A stretch of 64,000 nucleotides of DNA from an uncultured Ruminococcus sp. (GCA_900545285.1 UQYK01000003.1:1-64000); one strand, 5' to 3'; positions 43,951 through 52,546 are shown, numbered from the stretch's first letter. Numbers and translations are program-made. The notes: generated from the letters alone by a model not told the origin.

Positions 43951-46264
43951 AAACCTGAAACCGTATTGGAAATCGGTTCTGATTATCGTTGTGCTGCTGG
44001 CGGTGCAGGCGTTTTGTGACCTGTCTCTGCCCCAGTATACCTCCGATATCATCGATGTCGGAATCCAGAACAGCGGTGTGGCGCATATCCTGCCGGAAAA
44101 GATTACGGCAGAAGAGCTGGAGCGCGCACAGCTTTTCATGACAGATGCAGAGCAAAAGCAGTGGCAGAATGCCTATGACGGAGAAGACCGCAGTGCAGAT
44201 CTGTCGGAAAAGGATCTGGACGAACTGGACAGCGATCTGCTGGTACCGATTCTGCTCAACTACCAGATGTCCATGATGAATGAGGATAGCTTCCGCCAGA
44301 TGCTGGCGCAGCAGCAGACCGACCCCAATGCCGCAGAGCAGATGCAGCAGATGTCCATTGCGGATATCGGCGCATCCATGGGTGTGGAACTGAAACCGTT
44401 CCAGCGTACCGAAGAGGACGATGACGGCAATGAAACCACAGTGACCTGTGTGGATGTTCGTCCGCTGTTTGCAGCAATGCAGCAGAGCGGTCAGCTCAGC
44501 GAAGAGACGATAACTGAGATGCGTTCTCAGCTGGAAGAGATGCTGGACACCATGGGCGATTCCCTGGTGCAGTCCATGGGTGTGGCCTACGCGGTACAGT
44601 GTGACAAGGATGCCGGCCTGGATGTGGATAAAATTCAGACCAGCTACCTCTGGCGCACCGGCGGAAAAATGATGGCTATGGCATTTGCAATGATGGCGGC
44701 TGCCATCTGTGTGGGCTATGTGGCATCCCGCGTGGGTGCCGGTGTCGGACGCGACCTCCGCGGCAAGGTATTCCGCCGCGTGATGCAGTTCTCCAGTGCA
44801 GAAATGGATCAGTTCTCTACAGCATCTCTGATCACAAGAAGCACCAATGATGTGCAGCAGGTGCAGATGGTAACGGCAATTTTCCTGCGGATGCTGCTGT
44901 ATGCCCCGATTCTGGGCGTTGGCGGTGTGCTGAAGGTTGTGCATACCGGTGCCGGCATGGGCTGGGTTATCGTACTGGCAGTGCTGGTCATCCTGGGAAT
45001 CGTCGGTGTGCTGATGTCCATTGCCATGCCGAAGTTCCAGAAGATGCAGACATTGGTGGATAAGGTAAACCTGGTGTCCCGTGAGATTCTGACCGGTCTT
45101 TCCGTCATTCGTGCCTTTGGCCGGGAAAAGACAGAAGAAAAGCGCTTCGATCAGGCAAACCGGGATCTCACGAAAACGAACCTGTTTGTCAACCGCGTCA
45201 TGACCTTTATGATGCCGATTATGATGCTGATTATGTATAGCCTGACCATTCTGATTGTATGGGTTGGCGCACACCGGGTAGACGGCGGCTCCATGCAGGT
45301 CGGCTCCATGACCGCATTTATTACGTATGCCATGATGATTGTGATGTCATTCCTCATGCTGACAATGATGTCTGTTATGCTGCCCCGTGCTTCTGTGGCA
45401 GCCGGCAGAATCGATGAAGTCCTGCAAACGGAAACCTCTGTCAAGGAGCCGGAAGCACCGAAGCATCTGGAATCCTGTCAGGGTGTGCTGCGGTTTGATC
45501 ACGTCAGCTTCCGTTATCCCCATGCGGAAGAGGATGCATTGTCCGACATCAGCTTTACCGCAGAACCGGGCAAGACAACGGCCATTATTGGCAGCACTGG
45601 CTGTGGAAAATCCACACTGGTAAATCTGATCCCTCGGCTGTATGACATTTCAGACGGCAGTCTGACCTTAGACGGCATAGAGTTGCGTCAGCTTCCGCTG
45701 GAAGATCTGCGGCGGCAGGTGGGCTTTGTACCGCAAAAGGGTGTGCTGTTCTCCGGTACCATTTCCAGCAATCTGCGCTTCGGCAATCCGGATGCAGCAG
45801 ATGCAGAGGTACAGCAGGCAGCTGCCATTGCACAGGCAACGGAATTTATCGAAGAAAAGCCGGATCAATATGAAAGCTCTATTGCACAGGGCGGCACCAA
45901 CGTTTCTGGCGGTCAGAAACAGCGTCTGACCATTGCCCGTGCAATTGCAAAGCATCCGAAAATCTTTGTGTTTGATGACAGCTTTTCTGCACTGGATTTA
46001 AAGACGGATGCGGCACTGCGAAAGGCACTGGGTGAACAGGTGCAGAACAGCACCATGATTATTGTGGCACAGCGCATCAGTACCATTCTCCACGCCGATC
46101 AGATTCTGGTACTGGACGAAGGCAGAATTGTGGGAAAAGGTACCCACGCAGAACTGCTGCGCAGCTGTGAGGTATATCAGCAGATTGCAAAGTCTCAGCT
46201 TTCTGCATCAGAACTGGGGCTGGAAGAGGACACAGAGAAAGGAGTGGTAACAGATGACCAATGA
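43934..46264 (+). CDS. Heterodimeric ABC exporter subunit with large extracytoplasmic insertion
   Basis: 776 residues, about 190 longer than a usual half-transporter. The first membrane segment (about 13-32) is separated from the second (about 245-263) by a charged, Gln/Glu/Met-rich region (about 35-240) predicted to be outside the cell. The ATPase domain has GSTGCGKST (about 552), signature VSGGQ (about 657), Walker B IFVFDDSFSALD (about 676) with Asp for the catalytic Glu, and AQR with Gln for the switch His (about 710): the degenerate half of a heterodimer. GAAAGGAGTG precedes the ATG, which lies within the marR end. Substrate unknown. Confidence 0.9.
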   Translation: MGKLFKNLKPYWKSVLIIVVLLAVQAFCDLSLPQYTSDIIDVGIQNSGVAHILPEKITAEELERAQLFMTDAEQKQWQNAYDGEDRSADLSEKDLDELDSDLLVPILLNYQMSMMNEDSFRQMLAQQQTDPNAAEQMQQMSIADIGASMGVELKPFQRTEEDDDGNETTVTCVDVRPLFAAMQQSGQLSEETITEMRSQLEEMLDTMGDSLVQSMGVAYAVQCDKDAGLDVDKIQTSYLWRTGGKMMAMAFAMMAAAICVGYVASRVGAGVGRDLRGKVFRRVMQFSSAEMDQFSTASLITRSTNDVQQVQMVTAIFLRMLLYAPILGVGGVLKVVHTGAGMGWVIVLAVLVILGIVGVLMSIAMPKFQKMQTLVDKVNLVSREILTGLSVIRAFGREKTEEKRFDQANRDLTKTNLFVNRVMTFMMPIMMLIMYSLTILIVWVGAHRVDGGSMQVGSMTAFITYAMMIVMSFLMLTMMSVMLPRASVAAGRIDEVLQTETSVKEPEAPKHLESCQGVLRFDHVSFRYPHAEEDALSDISFTAEPGKTTAIIGSTGCGKSTLVNLIPRLYDISDGSLTLDGIELRQLPLEDLRRQVGFVPQKGVLFSGTISSNLRFGNPDAADAEVQQAAAIAQATEFIEEKPDQYESSIAQGGTNVSGGQKQRLTIARAIAKHPKIFVFDDSFSALDLKTDAALRKALGEQVQNSTMIIVAQRISTILHADQILVLDEGRIVGKGTHAELLRSCEVYQQIAKSQLSASELGLEEDTEKGVVTDDQ

Positions 46265-48083
46265 AAAACGGCACATGGGCGGCCCGCGGGGCAGGCAGAT
46301 GCCGGTGGAAAAGGCAAAGGACTTTAAGGGTTCTATCGGAAAACTGTTTGTCTACATGAAGAAATATCATGTGGCAGTCGTTGTGGTAATCCTGTGTGCC
46401 ATTGTCTCTACGGTGTTCAGTGTCATCGGCCCGGATATTCTGGGTAAGGCAACCACAGAACTGGCAAACGGACTCATGGCGAAAATCCAGGGGACCGGAA
46501 ACATCAATTTCACCAAGATCGGACAGATTCTGCTGTTTGTGCTGGGCTTGTATCTGCTCAGTACCCTGTTCAATTTTGTACAGGGCTGGCTCATGACCGG
46601 CGTAACGCAAAAGGTGTGCTACCGGATGCGAAAGGATATCTCGGAAAAAATTAACCGGATGCCCATGGCGTATTTCGAGAGCCGCACCTACGGCGAAGTA
46701 TTATCCCGTATCACCAATGATGTCGATACCCTGGGACAGAGCCTGAACCAGAGTATCACCCAGATCATCACTTCCGTTGCCACAATGGTCGGTGTGCTGG
46801 TAATGATGCTCCGGATTTCTCCTCTGATGACATTGATTGCAGTGATTATTCTGCCAATTTCAGTGACTCTGATCTCTTTTGTGGTGAAAAAGTCACAGAA
46901 ATACTTTAAGCAGCAGCAGGAATATCTGGGACACATCAATGGCCAGGTAGAGGAATCCTATGCCGGTCAGACAGTAATTCAGGCGTACAATAAGGAAAAG
47001 GACACCGTGCGCCAGTTCCAGGAAACCAATGACACGTTGTATCATTCCGCCTGGAAATCCCAGTTCCTGTCCGGCCTTATGCAGCCGATTATGATGTTTG
47101 TGGGAAATCTGGGGTATGCCGCAGTGGCACTCTCCGGCGGCCTGCTGGCAATCCGCGGAACCATTACCATTGGTGACATTCAGGCGTTTATCCAGTATGT
47201 AAAGAACTTTACCCAGCCCATGCAGCAGATTGCACAGGTGCTCAATCAGGTACAGTCTATGGCGGCTGCAACAGAGCGTGTTTTTGAATTCCTGGAAGAA
47301 ACCGAAGAGACACCCAGTGCAGAACATACGGTACAACTGGAAAATGTCCAGGGCAGCGTTGATTTTGAACACGTTTCCTTTGGCTATAAGCCGGAACAGT
47401 GCATCATTCACGATTTCAGCGCCATGGTAAAGCCGGGACAGAAGATCGCCATTGTCGGCCCTACTGGTGCCGGAAAAACCACCATGGTAAAGCTGCTCAT
47501 GCGGTTTTATGATGTAAACGGCGGTTCCATTCGGCTGGATGGCCACGACATCCGGGAGTTTGACCGCCATCAGCTGCGGGAATCCTTTGGCATGGTTTTG
47601 CAGGATACCTGGTTGTTCCAGGGAACAATTATGGAGAATATCCGTTATGGCAGACTGGATGCCACTGATGAGGAAGTCATTGCAGCAGCGAAAGCAGCGC
47701 ATGCAGACAGCTTCATTCGTCAGCTTCCGGACGGCTATCAGATGGAACTGAACGAGGATGCCAGCAATGTATCGCAGGGACAAAAGCAGCTCCTCACCAT
47801 TGCCCGTGCAATTCTGGCGGATAACCAGGTTATGATTCTGGATGAGGCGACCTCTTCAGTAGACACCCGGACAGAAACCTTGATTCAGAAGGCAATGGAT
47901 CACCTGATGGAGGGCAGAACCAGCTTTGTCATTGCCCATCGGCTTTCCACCATCCGGAATGCAGATCTGATTCTGGTGATGAAAGACGGCGACATCATTG
48001 AGCAGGGCACCCACGAGGAACTCCTGGCGAAGAATGGATTTTATGCCGATCTCTATCAGTCGCAGTTTGCACAGACTGCATAA
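46254..48083 (+). CDS. Heterodimeric ABC exporter, catalytic subunit
   Basis: 609-residue partner of the preceding gene, starting 11 bases before its stop. Six membrane segments (about 40-330). Walker A GPTGAGKTT (about 401), signature VSQGQ (about 505), Walker B VMILDEATSSVD with catalytic Glu (about 525) and switch His in AHRLST (about 560). The altered signature again complements the degenerate Walker B of the partner. AAAGGAGTGG upstream serves as binding site. Ends at a strong bidirectional terminator. Confidence 0.92.
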   Translation: MTNEKRHMGGPRGRQMPVEKAKDFKGSIGKLFVYMKKYHVAVVVVILCAIVSTVFSVIGPDILGKATTELANGLMAKIQGTGNINFTKIGQILLFVLGLYLLSTLFNFVQGWLMTGVTQKVCYRMRKDISEKINRMPMAYFESRTYGEVLSRITNDVDTLGQSLNQSITQIITSVATMVGVLVMMLRISPLMTLIAVIILPISVTLISFVVKKSQKYFKQQQEYLGHINGQVEESYAGQTVIQAYNKEKDTVRQFQETNDTLYHSAWKSQFLSGLMQPIMMFVGNLGYAAVALSGGLLAIRGTITIGDIQAFIQYVKNFTQPMQQIAQVLNQVQSMAAATERVFEFLEETEETPSAEHTVQLENVQGSVDFEHVSFGYKPEQCIIHDFSAMVKPGQKIAIVGPTGAGKTTMVKLLMRFYDVNGGSIRLDGHDIREFDRHQLRESFGMVLQDTWLFQGTIMENIRYGRLDATDEEVIAAAKAAHADSFIRQLPDGYQMELNEDASNVSQGQKQLLTIARAILADNQVMILDEATSSVDTRTETLIQKAMDHLMEGRTSFVIAHRLSTIRNADLILVMKDGDIIEQGTHEELLAKNGFYADLYQSQFAQTA

Positions 48084-48110
48084 CCTAGATGTGTAACATC
48101 TCCCCAATCG

Positions 48111-48172
48111 AAAAAAAGCGGTTTTCAGCCGCCTGTCCGAAATGGCAGGGCAAGGGCTGAAAGCCGCTTTTT
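48111..48172. terminator. Bidirectional terminator
   Basis: AAAGCGGTTTTCAGCC (from 48115) pairs with GGCTGAAAGCCGCTTT (to 48170); A tract and T tract on opposite sides, between converging genes. Confidence 0.88.
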
Positions 48173-48191
48173 GTGTAATATGGTTCTGAAA

Positions 48192-48938
48192 TTACGGGGA
48201 GACAAAGTCCGGCGCAGATGCTTTCTGGAGCCGTCGGTTGAGCCAGTTCAGCAATTCCTCTTTGGACATGGCACCCTGGTGTGCCGGCTGTGCCAGAATG
48301 AAGTCTAAGGGTTCCAGCTCCTGAATCAGCTGCTTTAGCTTGACGGGACCTTCTTTCCACACATCATCGATCAGCTGTTGATAGATGCAGTCTCCCAGAA
48401 ATACCATGCGTTCTGACGGAACAAAGACAATCACTGTATCCCTGGCATGTGCACTGGTAACGTGCTGAAAAATACACATGCAGTTCCCCAGATCCAGCCG
48501 CATGGAGCCGGAAAAGATCAGAGAAGGGAGGGCAATCCGGATTTTCTCCGGCTCCGGAAAATGCGCCTGAATCCGCGGCACGCACAGTCGGGGCACAATG
48601 CCCTTTTCGGCATTTTCGTGCAGTGCCTCCGGTGTCCAGCGCAGACGGGATACCATTTCCAGTGAGGCTCTGGTTTCCGCACAGGCAATGGCCGGAATTT
48701 GCAGCGCATGCAGGCCGAAGCAGTGATCCCAGTGGGAATGGGTGAGAACGGTAAACTGGGGCAGCGGAAGGCCGGCCTCCCGGAGTGCCTGCTGATAGTC
48801 CCGGACATGCTCCGGGGAGTTTCCGGCATCCACCATCAGGGAAAACCGTTCACCCCGGATATAACCCAGACAGGGACGATCCTCCGCCTCCGAAAAGGGA
48901 AGCTGATAAATACGCGGTGTCAGCTGTTGTAACGGCAT
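48192..48938 (-). CDS. MBL-fold metallo-hydrolase
   Basis: 248-residue metallo-beta-lactamase-fold protein. Zinc motif THSHWDHCFGL (about 65-75), Asp in FLGDCIYQ (about 180) and His in QPAHQG (about 219) complete the dinuclear site; the TSAHARDTVIVF segment supplies the middle His. The family covers lactonases, glyoxalase II-like thioesterases and others, so the substrate is open. It follows the DUF218 gene by 20 bases and is probably co-transcribed. The start ATG lies at 48936-48938 with GGAGAT upstream. Confidence 0.88.
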   Translation of the reverse strand: MPLQQLTPRIYQLPFSEAEDRPCLGYIRGERFSLMVDAGNSPEHVRDYQQALREAGLPLPQFTVLTHSHWDHCFGLHALQIPAIACAETRASLEMVSRLRWTPEALHENAEKGIVPRLCVPRIQAHFPEPEKIRIALPSLIFSGSMRLDLGNCMCIFQHVTSAHARDTVIVFVPSERMVFLGDCIYQQLIDDVWKEGPVKLKQLIQELEPLDFILAQPAHQGAMSKEELLNWLNRRLQKASAPDFVSP

Positions 48939-48958
48939 ATGATTTCATCTCCTATCCA

Positions 48959-49723
48959 TTATCCATGGTGCAGTACGATCAGTTCAAACAGTGCCATCCA
49001 TTCCCGTACCCAGTAGGTGGGAACATACAGAGGCTTGGTGTAGGCGCTGTATGCCCAGGTTTCCAGGCCGGCCTGCTTTGCCAGAAGGCTGGCGCGGTAT
49101 TCGTGAAAACCGTCTGTGATAATGACAGCCTGATTGCCCAGTTCCTGTTCTGCAAGAATGGCTGCGGAAAATTTCAGGTTTTCTTCCGTATCCTTCGACT
49201 GGTCTTCCACCAGAATGCGGCTTTCTGCAATGCCGTGTTCCACAAGCCAGGTTTTCATGGCCTGTCCTTCCGGAATATCTTCTCCGGCCCCCTGTCCGCC
49301 GGAGGTGATGCACTGAACTTCCGGATGCGCTTCCAGGTAGCTTAGCGCCGCTTCCAGCCGCCTGGTCAGCATGGCGCTGGGACGTGCGCCCCGTACCTTG
49401 CATCCCAGTACAATCACCGTGTGCGGCTGTTCCGGCTGGGAAGCAATGGTGCGCGCCATTTGTACGGACATGGCGGTGCAAAAGATCAGCCCGGCTGCAA
49501 TACACACACTGAGAACAGAAAGACCAATTTTTCCGGCCAGATGCTGCCATAGCTGTGCAATCAGATGCGCAAATTTTTGCGGAAAAACGGTAATGAAAAT
49601 CAAAAGCAGGCACACCAGTGCACCGCCCAGATTGCCGGGATTGCAGATGCGCTTATAAATCGGAGCCAGAAAGAAAAAGAGCAGAACCAGTTCTGGAATC
49701 AGGAAAAGATAGCGGAATCGCAT
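48959..49723 (-). CDS. DUF218 (YdcF/SanA-type) membrane protein
   Basis: 254 residues. Three membrane segments (about 7-22, 32-50 and 67-88), then an extracytoplasmic or cytoplasmic alpha/beta domain with the family motif VIVLGCKVRGARPSAML (about 105-121), SGGQGAGEDIPEGQAM (about 140-155), EDQSKDTEENLKFS (about 172-185) and ITDGFHEYRA (about 201). Proteins of this family (ElyC, SanA) act in envelope biogenesis; the exact reaction is not established. The ATG at 49723 follows AAAGGAG; a reading from 49762 is less likely. Confidence 0.87.
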   Translation of the reverse strand: MRFRYLFLIPELVLLFFFLAPIYKRICNPGNLGGALVCLLLIFITVFPQKFAHLIAQLWQHLAGKIGLSVLSVCIAAGLIFCTAMSVQMARTIASQPEQPHTVIVLGCKVRGARPSAMLTRRLEAALSYLEAHPEVQCITSGGQGAGEDIPEGQAMKTWLVEHGIAESRILVEDQSKDTEENLKFSAAILAEQELGNQAVIITDGFHEYRASLLAKQAGLETWAYSAYTKPLYVPTYWVREWMALFELIVLHHG

Positions 49724-49926
49724 AGAAACTCCTTTCAGAAATTGTGTGTCGTTTCGTACCAATTAGACTTGTCTGTGAAAAATGTCAGGATATCCTTATT
49801 ATAATCAAAATGGAAGCGCTTGTCAAATGTTTCAGAGTCGGTTTGATATCTTGCAGTGCAGAAAGCACGTTTTCTAAGGGTACAAAAAAGCTGCCTTCTG
49901 GAGAAAAGTAGCTGATTGTGATATTA

Positions 49927-50087
49927 GAACCTGTCTTCACAAGCGTATACACGTGTCTTTTCGGCAAATTTTGCTGCATACTGCGTGAAAAATACTTGCC
50001 GGGCGACAGCCCGCCTGCGTATTTTTGCCTTGTCTACAACAAAATTATGCTCGAAAATCCACATATATTTCTTGTGAAGACAGGTTC
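49927..50087. repeat. Small inverted-repeat element, complete copy (copy A)
   Basis: 161 bp bounded by perfect 17-base terminal inverted repeats, GAACCTGTCTTCACAAG (49927-49943) and CTTGTGAAGACAGGTTC (50071-50087). It is flanked by TTA on both sides (49924-49926 and 50088-50090), a likely 3-bp target duplication. The right TTA is the complement of the TAA stop of the yabR-like gene. The inside carries the hairpin CGGGC-GACA-GCCCG (50000-50013). No open reading frame for a transposase is present, so it would need help in trans, as MITEs do. Confidence 0.85.
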
Positions 50088-50591
50088 TTACTTGCGTCTG
50101 GAGCGGTTTTTCCGTTCCGTATTTCGTTTGATATCGCACATCCGTTCTTCGCTGTTCTGCTTAAAACGGGAGAGCATATCTTCAAAGGTCATTTCAGAGG
50201 GTGCCTGTTTTTTCTTCGGCTCCCAGACGTTGGCTCTGCCGCCGCGTCCGCCGCGGGGACGGCCGCCTTCGCCGCCGGGGGCATTGCCGCCGTGACCGCC
50301 GGAACGGGGCGGACGTGTATTTCGTGCAGGCGCACCGGCAGGCGCTTCTTCTGTTTGCTTCATGGAAAGGCTGATTTTCCCCTGCGGATTGGTGCCGATG
50401 ACTTTTACCCGGACTTTTTGGCCTTCTTTCACAAAATCACCGATCTCATTGACATAGCTCCGGGAAATTTCGGAGATGTGCACCATACCGGTGGCATGCT
50501 CTCCGTCTTCCTTTTGAAACTCCACAAAAGCGCCGTATTTTGCGATGTTCTTGACGATTCCTTCATAAACTTTTCCGATTTCGACCTGCAT
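50088..50591 (-). CDS. S1-domain RNA-binding protein (YabR-like)
   Basis: 167 residues: an S1 domain (about 1-77) with KYGAFVEF (about 18-25), GMVHISEIS (about 35-43) and GKISLSMK (about 71), then a Gly/Arg/Pro-rich tail (about 85-120) and a basic C-terminus. This resembles YabR/general stress protein 13, which binds RNA or ribosomes. Location downstream of divIC is the conserved Firmicute position. The gene is flanked on both sides by copies of the inverted-repeat element, and its TAA stop forms the flanking TTA of copy A. Confidence 0.88.
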   Translation of the reverse strand: MQVEIGKVYEGIVKNIAKYGAFVEFQKEDGEHATGMVHISEISRSYVNEIGDFVKEGQKVRVKVIGTNPQGKISLSMKQTEEAPAGAPARNTRPPRSGGHGGNAPGGEGGRPRGGRGGRANVWEPKKKQAPSEMTFEDMLSRFKQNSEERMCDIKRNTERKNRSRRK

Positions 50592-50746
50592 GTAACTCTG
50601 TTTCCCCTTCTTTTGATGGTGGCGGTATCGAATGATGTTCCCGGCAGTGCTTTTGTAAAAATAGATACCGTATTTTTATGGGAACCCGTGTAGGCAACGC
50701 GGCACAGAGCGCGCCAGATGGCTCTGTACCATGTGCTGTATTTAAG

Positions 50747-50884
50747 GGCGTGCTGACATTATATCTGACGTGTGCCTTTTGGGTTGATTTCCTTCGCTTG
50801 CCGTGTGAAAGCACGCCTGCAAATTTTTGCCGAAAGCGGAGCAAAATCATCTCACAAAATTTGCCTGTCAGGATGTGTCAACGC
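50747..50884. repeat. Divergent copy of the inverted-repeat element (copy B)
   Basis: From 50797 it aligns without gaps to copy A from 49995: 29 of the first 35 bases agree, then after 10 unlike bases CAAAATCATCTCACAAAAT matches CAAAATTATGCTCGAAAAT. The internal hairpin is kept as CGTGT-GAAA-GCACG. The ends are only roughly inverted (GCGTGCTGACA at the left, TGTCAACGC at the right), so the borders are approximate. It ends 3 bases before the divIC stop. Confidence 0.6.
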
Positions 50885-50887
50885 ATC

Positions 50888-51199
50888 CTAATTTCTGGAT
50901 GTGTCGTAGAAACGCAACTCATCCGGATAAGCGTAGTTGTACTCTTCCCGTGCCAGGCGTTCCATATAGCTGTCAATGTCGCCGCTGTCCAAAATCCGTT
51001 CCAGATCTTCGTTTTCAGCGGTAAGGTTGTCGATCTGTTTCTGCACCTGTGCCAGTTCCGTTTTCTTCTCCGCAATATTGGACTGGATGGATACCACACT
51101 GACGGTACATCCGATAATTGCGACAATTACTGCGGTCCGGCTGATGACCCGAAAGATCCAGCGTGACTTTTTTTTCGGTTCCTTTTTCGTCTTAGCCAT
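50888..51199 (-). CDS. divIC: Septum formation initiator DivIC/FtsB family
   Basis: 103-residue bitopic division protein: basic cytoplasmic tail (about 1-17), one membrane segment (about 18-38), then a leucine-zipper-like coiled coil (about 42-70) and the family block RLAREEYNYAYPDELRFYD (about 81-99). It works with FtsL and DivIB at the division site. The order yabP-yabQ-divIC-yabR is conserved in spore formers. Its first 73 bases overlap the end of yabQ in another frame; GGAGGTGAC precedes the ATG. Confidence 0.93.
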   Translation of the reverse strand: MAKTKKEPKKKSRWIFRVISRTAVIVAIIGCTVSVVSIQSNIAEKKTELAQVQKQIDNLTAENEDLERILDSGDIDSYMERLAREEYNYAYPDELRFYDTSRN

Positions 51200-51720
51200 T
51201 TTCGTGTCACCTCCTGCTTTGTTTGATCTTTCTTATTATACAACATTTTTCTCTCCCTGTTCAAGGGCAAATGCGAAAAAAATAAGGGCATCCGAAAAAG
51301 TTTGGCGAAATGGCCAAATTTTTCTTTCAAAACACCGGTAATTCGCACAATGCCGTGGAGAATCGGCCGAAATGCCCATTTGCCGCAGCGAAAGATACGG
51401 TGCAGAATACGCCGCAGCAGGGGGACAATCAAAACGCCCAGGGTACAGCAGTACAGCAGAAATCCCAGGATGCTGCCCAGTACGTAATATCCCCGTATTT
51501 CACCCCGTGCCAGAACGCAGGAAAAGCAGACCAGTGCGCCGCTCCAAAGCAGCAGAAATGCAATATCCTCCAGCGCCGCGGCCAGCTTTCCATGGGGGAG
51601 AACCGCGCGGATGCTGCGCAGCAAGTCAAAGCAGAATCCAAGGGGAAAGCCCAGAAATACGGCATACAGCAGCAGGCGAATCTGCTGGGGGACTGTGAAA
51701 AAGGTTTCCAGCTCCATCAT
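51127..51720 (-). CDS. yabQ: Spore cortex biosynthesis protein YabQ-like
   Basis: 197 residues with about four membrane segments (about 13-32, 45-66, 76-98 and a weaker one) and a long basic C-terminal tail (about 105-197). The pattern QIRLLLYAVFLGFPLGFCFD (about 13-32) followed by DIAFLLL fits YabQ, needed for the spore cortex in Bacillus. It starts with ATGA overlap to yabP. The last 73 bases overlap divIC, and the tail encoded there (Lys/Arg/Ser-rich) may be dispensable. Confidence 0.85.
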   Translation of the reverse strand: MMELETFFTVPQQIRLLLYAVFLGFPLGFCFDLLRSIRAVLPHGKLAAALEDIAFLLLWSGALVCFSCVLARGEIRGYYVLGSILGFLLYCCTLGVLIVPLLRRILHRIFRCGKWAFRPILHGIVRITGVLKEKFGHFAKLFRMPLFFSHLPLNRERKMLYNKKDQTKQEVTRKWLRRKRNRKKSHAGSFGSSAGPQ

Positions 51721-52010
51721 CGAAACAGCTTTCCCAGCAGAGAAAGCGGCCCTTTTCGGTCTTTTTCTCCGTATTGCAGTAGCCAGATGTCCCCGGTAAT
51801 GGTCATGTTGCCGCTTTCTACACTGACATCATTGATGTGCAGATTGCGTCCCTTGATGACCAGCTCTCCCAGGCCGGTAAACAGGTGAATGACCCGTTCA
51901 TCAAAGCAGTCTACGTCCGTTACACCGGTGAGCGTCAATTTCTCCCGATCCTCTAAGATCAGGTTGTGGTGGCTGGTCTGTGCCGGCAGTTCTTTCTTTC
52001 CGATATCCAT
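51717..52010 (-). CDS. yabP: Sporulation protein YabP
   Basis: 97-residue sporulation protein of the YabP/YqfC family, usual length. The block HNLILEDREKLTLTGVTDVDCFDE (family opening, here about residues 14-37) and LGELVIKGRNLHI (about 47-59) are characteristic. The ATG at 52010 is preceded by GAGGTG; a longer reading from 52244 is not supported. In Bacillus the gene is sigma-E dependent; I could not identify a sigma-E promoter here with confidence. The usual upstream gene (S4-domain hslR/yabO) is absent, and secG lies divergent instead. Confidence 0.9.
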   Translation of the reverse strand: MDIGKKELPAQTSHHNLILEDREKLTLTGVTDVDCFDERVIHLFTGLGELVIKGRNLHINDVSVESGNMTITGDIWLLQYGEKDRKGPLSLLGKLFR

Positions 52011-52197
52011 AAAGCACCTCAGTTCCTTTCCCGTTGGCTTGCACGCACAGAAACAGCCGGCGGACGGAATGGCACAAAGCTGCATGCGCCGCCGCTGCTT
52101 CTGCATCGTGTTCTTTGCAGAAAGGATATGCAGCGGTTTCATAAAAAATAACCAGATTCCCGACTGGTTCTTTGTGAAAAATTCCGAGAAAAAAGGC

Positions 52198-52226
52198 TTG
52201 CAATCGGACAGAAAACATGGTATAAT
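52198..52226 (+). promoter_or_regulatory. Promoter of secG
   Basis: TTGCAA (52198-52203), 17 bases, TATAAT (52221-52226). Confidence 0.82.
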
Positions 52227-52268
52227 AATAGAGATATTGATCAAATACCCATGGGAGGAGGGATTCCT

Positions 52269-52529
52269 GTGAACACATTAGAGATGATCCTGGGTGCAGT
52301 AGTACTGCTGATCAGCATTGTTCTGGTTGTGATCTGTATGATGCAGGAACAGAAGCCGCAGAATGCGACTGCTGCTCTGACCGGTGCAAGCAATGATTCA
52401 TTCTACGACAAGAACCGGGGACGCACAAAGGAAGCACGTCTGAAGAAAATCACATTCTGGTTTTCACTGGTGTTTTTCGTTCTGATTCTGTTTTTGGATA
52501 TTGTGATGCCGCTGCTGATGAAAAAGTAA
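52269..52529 (+). CDS. secG: Preprotein translocase subunit SecG
   Basis: Small membrane subunit of the SecYEG channel, 86 residues. Two membrane segments (about 4-25 and 61-82) flank the loop with the family-typical MMQEQKPQNATAALTGAS, matching the usual Q-x-x-K-x-x-G-L-x-G pattern loosely. Start is GTG at 52269 with GGGAGGAGGG upstream; the longer reading from 52251 would start inside the binding site. secG followed by rnr is a conserved Firmicute pair. Confidence 0.92.
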   Translation: MNTLEMILGAVVLLISIVLVVICMMQEQKPQNATAALTGASNDSFYDKNRGRTKEARLKKITFWFSLVFFVLILFLDIVMPLLMKK

Positions 52530-52546
52530 GAATCGCTGATATTCTG

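Noticed and set aside
49785..49979. 64-residue minus-strand frame next to the inverted-repeat element
   Set aside because: It starts inside the repeat element and shows no conserved features or binding site.
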